Positions 31,027 through 38,023 of a DNA stretch of 64,000 nt are shown in pieces. The stretch spans positions 4,434,001-4,498,000 of the forward strand of contig NZ_CP110389.1 in NCBI RefSeq assembly GCF_026015985.1, written 5' to 3'. Numbering within the stretch: the stretch's first letter is position 1; every line of letters begins with the position of its first letter. The position numbers and the translations under genes were made by a program. The DNA comes from Rhodopseudomonas sp. P2A-2r. GTDB taxonomy: Bacteria; Pseudomonadota; Alphaproteobacteria; Rhizobiales; Xanthobacteraceae. A model generated the notes under the pieces. It worked only from the letters and a program-made list of their open reading frames with translations. It was not told where the DNA came from and ran no database searches.

Positions 31027-31836
31027 CTACCGGTCGCGGAAGCGATCCATCAGCGCCTTGTCCTGACCGCCGTCGATCTCGATCATCGTGCCGTTGGCCA
31101 TCTGCACCAGCGGCGATGCCAGCATGACGACGAGGTTGGCAACTTCCTCGACCTCGGCAATGCGGCCGAGCGGGATCGAGGCCGGCGCCAGCTTGTCGGC
31201 CTCCTCGTAGGAAATGCCCATATCGCGCGACATGGCGCCGACGAGGCCGGCCCAGCGCTCGGTGCGCACCGGCCCCGGATTGACCGCACAGAACGAGATG
31301 TTGTGGCGGCCGTACTGGCCGGCCAGCGACAGGGTCATGTTCTGACCGGCGGCATTGGCGGCACCGGGCGCGATCTCCCAGTATGACGGTTTGACGCCGT
31401 CATTGCCGATCAGATTGACGACGCGGCCGCCGCCCTGCTTCACCATGATCGGCAGCGCGTAACGCAGGCAGCGCACATAGCCCATGAACTTGAGCTGCAT
31501 GGCCTGCTCCCAGTCGGCTTCCGTGAGCGTCTCGATGACTCCGCCCGGAGCCGAACCGGCATTGTTGATCATCAGGTCGAGGCTGCCGAGCTCCTTGGCG
31601 GCCTTCTCGACGAAGTTCTTGGCTTCCGCGTCCTTGGTCAGGTCGGCGGTGATCGCAACCACGGTGACGCCATAAGCGTTGCGGATCTCTTCGGCGGTCT
31701 TTTCCAGCGGCTCCAGGCGACGTGCGCAGATGGCGACGTTGACGCCTTCTTTCGCCAGCGTCATGGCAATTGCCCTGCCGATGCCTTCGCTGCCGCCGGT
31801 GACGAGCGCGCATTTGCCCTTGAGTTGCAGATCCAT
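31027..31836 (-). CDS. SDR family oxidoreductase with non-canonical active site
   Basis: A 269-residue short-chain dehydrogenase fold. The cofactor loop TGGSEGIG (13-20) and NNAG (91-94) are intact, and CARR near 37-40 suggests NADP(H). The catalytic tetrad is not: by alignment Asn is Lys116, Ser is Gly144, Tyr is Pro157 and Lys is Asn161 (PGAAN in place of YxxxK). The protein therefore probably works by another mechanism, uses Tyr152, or binds without turning over. It follows the enoyl-CoA hydratase gene by 45 bases on the same strand and belongs to the same catabolic operon. Confidence 0.87.
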   Translation of the reverse strand: MDLQLKGKCALVTGGSEGIGRAIAMTLAKEGVNVAICARRLEPLEKTAEEIRNAYGVTVVAITADLTKDAEAKNFVEKAAKELGSLDLMINNAGSAPGGVIETLTEADWEQAMQLKFMGYVRCLRYALPIMVKQGGGRVVNLIGNDGVKPSYWEIAPGAANAAGQNMTLSLAGQYGRHNISFCAVNPGPVRTERWAGLVGAMSRDMGISYEEADKLAPASIPLGRIAEVEEVANLVVMLASPLVQMANGTMIEIDGGQDKALMDRFRDR

Positions 31837-31881
31837 GTGGAACTCCTTCAGTTGCAGAGGTGAGGAACGTGGTCGGACGGA

Positions 31882-32669
31882 TTAGCTCCCGGTGAAGACC
31901 GGGGTCGTTTCTCGGCAAAGGCCTTGCGGCCCTCGGCGTAGTCGGCGCTGGCGTCGGCCGCGGCATAAAATGCCTCGGCTTGCGCCAGCAGATCGGAATC
32001 GTCGGTGGTGATGGCCGCTATCGCCGCTTTCGCGGCCTTGATCGTCAGCGGCGCATTGCCGGCGATCTGCTTCGCCAGTGCCATCGTGCGGGCTTCGACC
32101 TCGCCGGCCGGCGCCACCACATGGACCGCGCCCAGAGCGTGCGCGCGCATCGCCGGTAGCCGATCCGCGGTGAACAGCACCTGGCGTGTGGCCCCCGCGC
32201 CGAACACGCGGATGAAACGCGCAATGCCGCGCGGATCGTAGCCTAGGCCGAGTTTCGCGGCCGGCACTGCGAAGAAGGCATCGTCCGCCGCAACGCGCAG
32301 GTCGCAGCTTGCCGCGACCGACGAGCCCGCCCCCATGCAGCCGCCGAAGATCATGCCGATGGTCGGCTGAGGAATCGCCTCGATCGCCTTGCAGGTGCTC
32401 TCCACCAGATCGTCATAGGCGCGGGCCTGCCCCTCGCCCGAGCGCGCGGTGGCAAAATCCGAAATATCCGCGCCGGCTGAAAACATCTGCTCGCCGGCGC
32501 CGCGGATGATGATCACGCGCACGTCCTTGCGCTCGGGCAGCTCGGCGGCAAAGGCCGCGATCTTGTGCCACATCGCGGAGGACACCGCGTTGCGCCGCGC
32601 CGGATTGGCAATCCGTAACGTCGCGATGCCGTCCGCAAGATCGATTTGGATGTCGCCGGGCGTTTTCAT
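31882..32669 (-). CDS. Enoyl-CoA hydratase/isomerase family protein (frameshifted near the end)
   Basis: A crotonase-fold protein of about 262 residues. The CoA/oxyanion loops are MFSAGADISDF and FGGCMGAGSSVAASCDL. The position of the first catalytic glutamate is not an obvious Glu, so the reaction could be hydration, isomerisation or hydrolysis of an acyl-CoA. One base is missing at 31901-31904 (G run), only about six codons from the end. With it the protein ends in EKRPPVFTGS at the TAA 31882-31884, a usual ending for the family; without it the frame runs on to 31848. It lies 3 bases after the alpha/beta hydrolase gene. Confidence 0.87.
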
Positions 32670-32672
32670 CGC

Positions 32673-33533
32673 TCAGGCCTGCTTGCGGTGCGACATCCAG
32701 GTGCCCGCGGCGGAAGCCGCGAACAGTTCGGACAGCGCCACATTGAACGCTGCCGGCTCTTCCGAGGTGATGGTGTGGCCCGATCGCGGGATCACCAGAA
32801 GGCCCGCGGTGGGCACCGCACGCTTCAGGAAGACGCTGGGATCGAGGCACCAGTCGTCTTCGTCACCGACGATGATCAGCAGCGGCACGGAGAACGCGCT
32901 CAACTGCTTCTCCATCTCCCACAGCATCGGCCGCTTGGCCTGCAATTCGCGCATGGTGAGCGCATGGCCGACCGGAGAATGATCGGCCAGCATCTTGGCG
33001 AATTCCGCGAAGCCGCGCGGGTCCTTGTTTTTCTGGGTCTGGCGCGTGGCGCCGTCGGCGTAGCGTGCCGCCGCGGTCGGAAAATCCACCGTCTCGAACA
33101 TCTTCGCGGTCTCACGCGAAGCGGCGCGGCCCTGCTCGACGAATGCCGGGTCGGGGCTCGAGCCATAGCCGCAGCTGGCGGCAGTCACTGACAAACATCG
33201 TCCGGGATAGTTGATGCCGACATGCAGTGCGGTCGAGGCGCCCATGGAATGCCCGACGATATGCGCCTTGTCGATCTTCAGCGCGTCCATCAATGCAATG
33301 ACATCGTCGCGCGCAATGTCCTGACCGTAACGTGCCGGATCGGTTGGCACATCCGACGGCGGATAGCCGCGCTGGCTGAAGGTGATACAGCGATGCGCGC
33401 GGGAGAAGTAGCGCAGCTGCGGCTCCCAGGTGCGATAGTCGCCGGCATACTCATGGACGAAAACCACAGGACTCCCTGATCCAACCTCTTCGTAATAGAG
33501 TTTGATTCTGTCGGGGGTCGTTACATGCGGCAT
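32673..33533 (-). CDS. Alpha/beta hydrolase
   Basis: A 286-residue hydrolase with the nucleophile elbow GHSMGAS. The acid is likely in GDEDDWCLD and the histidine in RSGHTITSEE. No signal peptide, so it is cytoplasmic. ATG 33533 is preferred over ATG 33536 because GGAGG (33539-33543) is then 5 bases away. It is the first gene of the operon running down to livF. Enzymes of this kind open lactones, cleave C-C bonds of ring-fission products or hydrolyse enol-lactones and formamides; which one applies is not visible. Confidence 0.88.
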   Translation of the reverse strand: MPHVTTPDRIKLYYEEVGSGSPVVFVHEYAGDYRTWEPQLRYFSRAHRCITFSQRGYPPSDVPTDPARYGQDIARDDVIALMDALKIDKAHIVGHSMGASTALHVGINYPGRCLSVTAASCGYGSSPDPAFVEQGRAASRETAKMFETVDFPTAAARYADGATRQTQKNKDPRGFAEFAKMLADHSPVGHALTMRELQAKRPMLWEMEKQLSAFSVPLLIIVGDEDDWCLDPSVFLKRAVPTAGLLVIPRSGHTITSEEPAAFNVALSELFAASAAGTWMSHRKQA

Positions 33534-33569
33534 CATTGCCTCCTGCAGGCAGTCGACAGCTCGGTGCAA

Positions 33570-33591
33570 TTTCGTATGTGCACATACGAAA
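33570..33591. promoter_or_regulatory. Perfect 22-bp palindrome, probable operator
   Basis: A perfect palindrome with half-site TTTCGTATGTG, centred between 33580 and 33581. It lies 37 bases upstream of the hydrolase operon and 148 bases upstream of the divergent SsuABC-type operon, so it may control one or both. Symmetry, length and place fit a dimeric repressor such as MarR or TetR. Confidence 0.6.
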
Positions 33592-33609
33592 GGCTAGTAG
33601 GCTTGTTCT

Positions 33610-33639
33610 TTGACTGCAAGAGTTTTTAGTGCGTTATAT
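33610..33639 (+). promoter_or_regulatory. Putative sigma70-like promoter of SsuABC-type operon
   Basis: TTGACT (33610-33615) and TTATAT (33634-33639) are separated by 18 bases and face the operon starting at 33739. An AT-rich inverted repeat, TTGCTTACAA (33653-33662), lies just past the expected start point and could be an operator. Confidence 0.4.
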
Positions 33640-33738
33640 TTTGGCATATCGATTGCTTACAAACAAATATAGCCGCGTGTACTGAGCCGTGAAAATGCCG
33701 TCAGCTGCACCGCACTGCAGCAACAGGAGAGAGTGTCG

Positions 33739-34716
33739 ATGACTATTTTATCACGCCGTGCATTTACAATGGGCAGTGCCTTGGTGCTCGCAAGCGCAAC
33801 ATCGGCGACGCCGTCACGCGCGCAGGCCCAACCGAAGATCAAGGTCGGCAGCCTCACCCTCCCCGTCTTCGCACCGATCATTGTCAACATCATGAAAGCG
33901 CGCGGCTTCGATACCAAGAACGGGTTCGAGGCGGACGTCACGGTGTATCCGGGCTTTGCCGCCTATTATGCGGGCCTCGCCACCGGCGAGGTCGATACGC
34001 TGATCGGCGGCCCGACCTATTTCCAGAAGCTGCGGCTCGAAGGTGTGCCGCTGCAGATCATCGCCACCGGCGCGACGCTGGCGGATCTCGTTATCATCAG
34101 CAAGGACCCGGCGATCAAGAGCTTGGCCGATCTCAAGGGCAAGCAGCTCGCCGCCGACATGGGCAGCGGCCAGTTCCAGATCCTGTCGATCATCGCCAAA
34201 TCGCAGAACATCGACATGGCCAAGGACATGACGCTGGTCACGGCCAATTTCGCTGTCGCCCGCGCTCAGCTCGCCGCCGCCCGCGTCGACGCCGCCATGA
34301 TCATCGAGCCGATCGCCACCATGATGATCAAGGAAGATCCGTCCCTGAAGATCATCTTCAACGCCAACGACGAATGGAAGAAGCTCACCGGCTTCCCCGG
34401 CTGGGAGCTGGTCTATGCCATGCGCGAGGACGCGATCAAGAAGGCACCCAAGGCGCCCGAGATGTTTCTCGCAGCGCTGCAGGACGTCACCGCTTTTCTC
34501 AAGAGCGATCCCGACGGCGCGGACAAGATCGCGGTCGAAACCGTCAAGCTGCCGCCGGGCATCCTGAAGGAAGCGGTTCTGGCAAAGCGCTGGGATTTCG
34601 ACGCGCAGCCGGCGTGGGGCGGCGAGCGCAAGGGCATCTGGGACACTTTTGAACGCGCGGTGGCGGCGGGCTTCCATCCCAAGCTGCCGGACCAAGCGAT
34701 CATATATGCCCCCTGA
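33739..34716 (+). CDS. ABC transporter substrate-binding protein, SsuA/NMT1-like
   Basis: A 325-residue periplasmic receptor. The N-terminus MTILSRRAFTMGSALVLASATSA is a likely Tat signal (SRRAF). The mature protein has the SsuA/ThiY-like pattern: FAPIIVNIMKARGFDTKNG, GEVDTLIGG, and LADLKGKQLAADMGSG. ATG 33739 was chosen because GGAG lies 9 bases upstream; GTG 33733 is too close. The family binds sulfonates, nitrate, taurine, aromatic acids or pyrimidines. No sulfur-metabolism gene is nearby, so an aromatic or heterocyclic acid is favoured by context. Confidence 0.87.
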   Translation: MTILSRRAFTMGSALVLASATSATPSRAQAQPKIKVGSLTLPVFAPIIVNIMKARGFDTKNGFEADVTVYPGFAAYYAGLATGEVDTLIGGPTYFQKLRLEGVPLQIIATGATLADLVIISKDPAIKSLADLKGKQLAADMGSGQFQILSIIAKSQNIDMAKDMTLVTANFAVARAQLAAARVDAAMIIEPIATMMIKEDPSLKIIFNANDEWKKLTGFPGWELVYAMREDAIKKAPKAPEMFLAALQDVTAFLKSDPDGADKIAVETVKLPPGILKEAVLAKRWDFDAQPAWGGERKGIWDTFERAVAAGFHPKLPDQAIIYAP

Positions 34717-35506
34717 CCAGGATCACGCGACCGCGCCGTTCGAGGAACCGCGCCGTTCGCTCGCGATCAACAGCCTGCCGCGCGAAGCCATCTTGTCGAT
34801 CGCGATCTTCCTGTGCCTGTGGCAGGCCATGTCCTATCTGGCGCCGACTTTAGGAATTCCGGCGTTCGCCATTCCCGGCCTCGGCCGCATCGCGCAGAGC
34901 CTGACCAAGATCACGCCGCTCGATGTCGCGGTGACGCTTGCGCGCGTGCTCGGGGCGCTGGTGCTGTCCTTCGTCATCGGGCTGGCGTTTGCGATCGTGA
35001 TGCATCTCTCCGAGAGCCTGGAGCGCTATCTGCGGCCGATGGTGCGGGTGCTGATGGCCGTGCCAGTAGTGTCGTGGATCCTGTTTGCGGTGCTGTGGTT
35101 CAAGGGCGTCGAATTCCGCATCGCCTTCGTGCTGGTAGTGGTCTGCGCGCCGGTCTTCACCGTGGACGCGCTAGACAACATGCGCGAGGTGTCCAACGAC
35201 TTGCGGCAGATGATCCGGTCGTTTCGGCCGACGCCGTTGCAGTTCTTTCATAAGCTGATGCTGCCGGCGATCACCCCCGGCCTGATCACCAGTTGGAAGA
35301 TTACGCTCAGCCTGGCGATCCGCGTCGTGACCATCGCCGAACTGGTTGGCGCCGTCACCGGGATCGGTCATCAACTCTCGGTGGCGCAGGAGTTGTTTTC
35401 GGTGGCGGATGTGTTCGCCTGGACACTGGTGCTGGTCGTGTTGCTGTTCATTCTGGAGGCCCTGCTGGTCCGGCTCGAGACCCGCGTGCTGCGGTGGCGG
35501 GCATGA
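34706..35506 (+). CDS. ABC transporter permease, SsuC-like
   Basis: A 266-residue inner-membrane permease with about six segments. The EAA-like cytoplasmic loop is LRQMIRSFRPTPLQFF followed by MLPAITPGLITSWKI. Start ATG 34706 overlaps the end of the binding-protein gene by 11 bases, and the stop overlaps the ATPase start by ATGA. It forms one importer with its two neighbours. Confidence 0.9.
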   Translation: MPPDQDHATAPFEEPRRSLAINSLPREAILSIAIFLCLWQAMSYLAPTLGIPAFAIPGLGRIAQSLTKITPLDVAVTLARVLGALVLSFVIGLAFAIVMHLSESLERYLRPMVRVLMAVPVVSWILFAVLWFKGVEFRIAFVLVVVCAPVFTVDALDNMREVSNDLRQMIRSFRPTPLQFFHKLMLPAITPGLITSWKITLSLAIRVVTIAELVGAVTGIGHQLSVAQELFSVADVFAWTLVLVVLLFILEALLVRLETRVLRWRA

Positions 35507-36282
35507 CCGCATCCGCGGCGATCGAAGTCGCCAACCTGCGCAAAGTATTTCGCCAGACCACCTCCGGGCACTCGGTGGTGGCGATCCATCAATTGACGCT
35601 GCTCATCGAGCCCGGCGAGATGGTCGCGATCGTCGGCCAGACCGGCTGCGGCAAGTCGACCCTGTTCGACCTGCTGATCGGCCTGGAACACCCGACCGCC
35701 GGCAGCATCTCGATCGGCGGAAAGACACCCTATGACGACTTCAACCATTTCCGCGGCAGGATCGCGACCATCTTCCAGCAGGACCGGCTGTTGCCGTGGC
35801 GCTCGGCGCTGGACAACGTCAAGCTGCCGCTGGAACTGATCGGCGTCAGTGAAGACGTGCAACAGCAGCGTGCGATGGACTGGCTGAAGCGGCTCGGCTT
35901 GGAGAAGTTCGCCAACGCCTATCCGCGCGAACTGTCCGGCGGCATGCGCCAGCGCGTCGCCATCGCGCGCGCCTTCGCAGTTCAACCGGAGATCCTGCTG
36001 GCCGATGAATCCTTCAGCGCGCTGGACGAAGTCACCGCCGGCGAACTGCGCGAGACATTCGTGGCGCTGGCGCGAGAGTTCCATTCGACCGCCATCCTGA
36101 TCACCCACCAGCTCGAGGAAGCCATGAGCGTCGGCGACCGTATCATTGTGTTCGGCAAGTCGGCGGCACTGCTGGCGGATATCCGGATGTCCGACTGGGC
36201 GATCGTGGATTATCCGCGATTACGCCAGGCGATCCAGAATACGCTGCAGGCCAACGCGCCGGATGCAGGGCTGGCGCGATAG
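35503..36282 (+). CDS. ABC transporter ATP-binding protein, SsuB-like
   Basis: A 259-residue ATPase with Walker A GQTGCGKST, Q-loop FQQDRLLPW, signature LSGGMRQRVAIARA and Walker B ILLADESFSALD (Glu-Ser in place of the usual Glu-Pro after Asp). The switch histidine is in LITHQLEEA. It completes the importer encoded from 33739. It is followed by a GC-rich hairpin (36316-36355) and then pncB. Confidence 0.92.
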   Translation: MTASAAIEVANLRKVFRQTTSGHSVVAIHQLTLLIEPGEMVAIVGQTGCGKSTLFDLLIGLEHPTAGSISIGGKTPYDDFNHFRGRIATIFQQDRLLPWRSALDNVKLPLELIGVSEDVQQQRAMDWLKRLGLEKFANAYPRELSGGMRQRVAIARAFAVQPEILLADESFSALDEVTAGELRETFVALAREFHSTAILITHQLEEAMSVGDRIIVFGKSAALLADIRMSDWAIVDYPRLRQAIQNTLQANAPDAGLAR

Positions 36283-36315
36283 CGAGACCTATGTTCCGGT
36301 AGGGCCGAATGAACG

Positions 36316-36355
36316 TCCCTCCCCGCCTCGCGCGGCTGCGCCGCGCTGCGGGGGT
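36316..36355. repeat. GC-rich hairpin, REP-like
   Basis: CCCTCCCCGC and a GCGGGGG arm surround an inner GCGCGGC-TGC-GCCGCGC hairpin. It probably ends or stabilises the ABC operon message and is of the same kind as the hairpins near 29276 and 30826. Confidence 0.45.
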
Positions 36356-36486
36356 ATAGCCTCCGTTGACATCGCCAAACCCGGCAGATACCTCAATTTC
36401 GTGGTCTGCCGATGCGGCGCCACCGCTGCGGAAACGCCGCGTCGATCCGTGCCTGCTGCCGGCACCTCATCAGGAATGGCGTCGCC

Positions 36487-37785
36487 ATGATGGATTTCGC
36501 CACCCGGGTCCACAACCACAATTACCGGCTCGATCCGATCATCCGGTCGCTGCTGGACACCGATTTCTACAAGTTACTGATGCACCAGTTCATCTGGATG
36601 CTGTACGCACAGGTGCCGGTCACCTTCAGCCTGATCAACCGCACCAAGAAGGTGCGGCTGGCCCAGATCATCCCGGAAGCCGTGCTGCGCGCGCAGCTCG
36701 ACCACGCGCGCACGCTGCGGTTCCGCGAGAACGAGCTGATCTGGCTGGCCGGCAACCGCTTCTACGGTCGCCGCGACATTTTCCGCCCCGAATATATCGA
36801 ATATCTGCGCAGCTTCCGGTTGCCGGATTATCACCTCGAAACCATCGACGGCCAGTATGTGCTGACCTTCCAAGGCCCTTGGGCCGAGGTCACGATGTGG
36901 GAGATCTACGCACTGGCGATCGTCAGCGAGCTGCGCACCCGCAGCGCGATGTCAACGCTCGACAAGTTCGAGCTGGATATCCTCTACGCCCAGGCCAAGA
37001 CCAAGATCTGGGGCAAGGTGCAGCGGCTGCAGGAACACCCAGACCTCAGGCTGGCCGAGTTTGGCACTCGCCGCCGCCACAGCTTCCTGTGGCAGGAATG
37101 GGTCACCGACGTGATGGCCAACGAGCTCGGCCGCACCTTCGTCGGCACCTCCAACGCCCTGCTCGCCTTCAAGCATTCGTTCGAGGCGATCGGCACCAAT
37201 TCGCACGAGCTGCCGATGGTCGCGGCCTGCCTCGCCAACACCGACGCGGACCTGAAGCGCGCCCAATACGACGTGCTGGCGAAATGGCAGGAAGTCTATG
37301 ACGGTGAGCTGCTGATCATCCTGCCCGACACCTTCGGCATGACGCAGTTTCTGCGCGACGCGCCGGAGTGGGCTGGGCATTGGACCGGCATGCGCATGGA
37401 CTCCAAGGAGCCCGTCGCCGCCGGCGAGGAGATCATCGCCTGGTACGCCGCGCGCGGCGAGGATCCGCGCAAGAAGCGCGCGATGTTCTCCGACGGGCTG
37501 GAGGTCGACTCGATGATCGACTTGCACCAGAAATTCCGCGGCCGAATCCGCGAGAGCTTTGGCTGGGGCACTATGGCCACCAACGATTTCCGCGGCGCGC
37601 ATCCGCGCGGCCTCGACACGCTCGATCCGATCAGCCTGGTCTGCAAGGTGACCTCGGCCAACGGCCGTGCCGCCGTGAAGCTGTCGGACAATCCGGCGAA
37701 GACCACCGGCAGCCCGGAAGAGATCGCACGCTACACGCGAATTTTTGGCGTGGAGGGTTTTGAGAAACACGCGGTGGTGGTCTGA
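36487..37785 (+). CDS. pncB: Nicotinate phosphoribosyltransferase
   Basis: NAD salvage enzyme joining nicotinate and PRPP to give nicotinate mononucleotide. The 432 residues match the bacterial type 1 family. Typical stretches are LLDTDFYKLLMHQFI near the N-terminus, EFGTRRRHSF, the GTSNALLAFK loop and GTNSHELPM, which holds the conserved histidine. ATG 36487 was chosen over the ATG three bases later; an AGGA lies upstream. It is probably a stand-alone housekeeping gene and convergent with the acyl-CoA ligase. Confidence 0.94.
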   Translation: MMDFATRVHNHNYRLDPIIRSLLDTDFYKLLMHQFIWMLYAQVPVTFSLINRTKKVRLAQIIPEAVLRAQLDHARTLRFRENELIWLAGNRFYGRRDIFRPEYIEYLRSFRLPDYHLETIDGQYVLTFQGPWAEVTMWEIYALAIVSELRTRSAMSTLDKFELDILYAQAKTKIWGKVQRLQEHPDLRLAEFGTRRRHSFLWQEWVTDVMANELGRTFVGTSNALLAFKHSFEAIGTNSHELPMVAACLANTDADLKRAQYDVLAKWQEVYDGELLIILPDTFGMTQFLRDAPEWAGHWTGMRMDSKEPVAAGEEIIAWYAARGEDPRKKRAMFSDGLEVDSMIDLHQKFRGRIRESFGWGTMATNDFRGAHPRGLDTLDPISLVCKVTSANGRAAVKLSDNPAKTTGSPEEIARYTRIFGVEGFEKHAVVV

Positions 37786-37831
37786 TTTCATTCGCGGCGT
37801 GTGAAGGCCTCGCGCTCGCCTCCCTCTCAGG

Positions 37832-37932
37832 TGTCATCGCCCGGCCTGGCGCGCAATTGCGCGCCTGGACCGGGCGCCCCAGTATACTCCGGCCGGCATG
37901 TACTGGATCACCCGGTCAAGCCGGGTGACGAC
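37832..37932. repeat. Bradyrhizobium-type intergenic palindromic repeat
   Basis: GTCATCGCCCGG at one end faces CCGGGTGACGAC at the other, with inner GGCGCGCAATTGCGCGCC. Elements with these words are common between genes in this family. It lies between convergent pncB and the acyl-CoA ligase gene. Confidence 0.6.
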
Positions 37933-37966
37933 AGCATTTGGCAGCCATGCAAAGGTGACAAAGAAA

Positions 37967-37996
37967 AAACGCCGCCCGGTTGCCCGGGCGGCGTTT
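37967..37996. terminator. Bidirectional rho-independent terminator
   Basis: A 13-bp perfect stem (AAACGCCGCCCGG and CCGGGCGGCGTTT) with a 4-base loop. T-rich sequence follows on the plus strand and an A run lies on the other side, so it can stop both pncB and the reverse-strand acyl-CoA ligase. Confidence 0.85.
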
Positions 37997-38023
37997 CCTT
38001 TGATGCGATAAAGCCAGTGCCGC

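Noticed and set aside
33733..36282. Calling the SsuABC-type importer a sulfonate or taurine transporter
   Set aside because: No sulfonate monooxygenase or sulfur gene is near, and the family covers many solutes.
36487..37785. pncB as evidence that the upstream block degrades nicotinate
   Set aside because: pncB is a housekeeping NAD-salvage gene with its own spacing, and no nicC, nicX or nicF-like genes are present.
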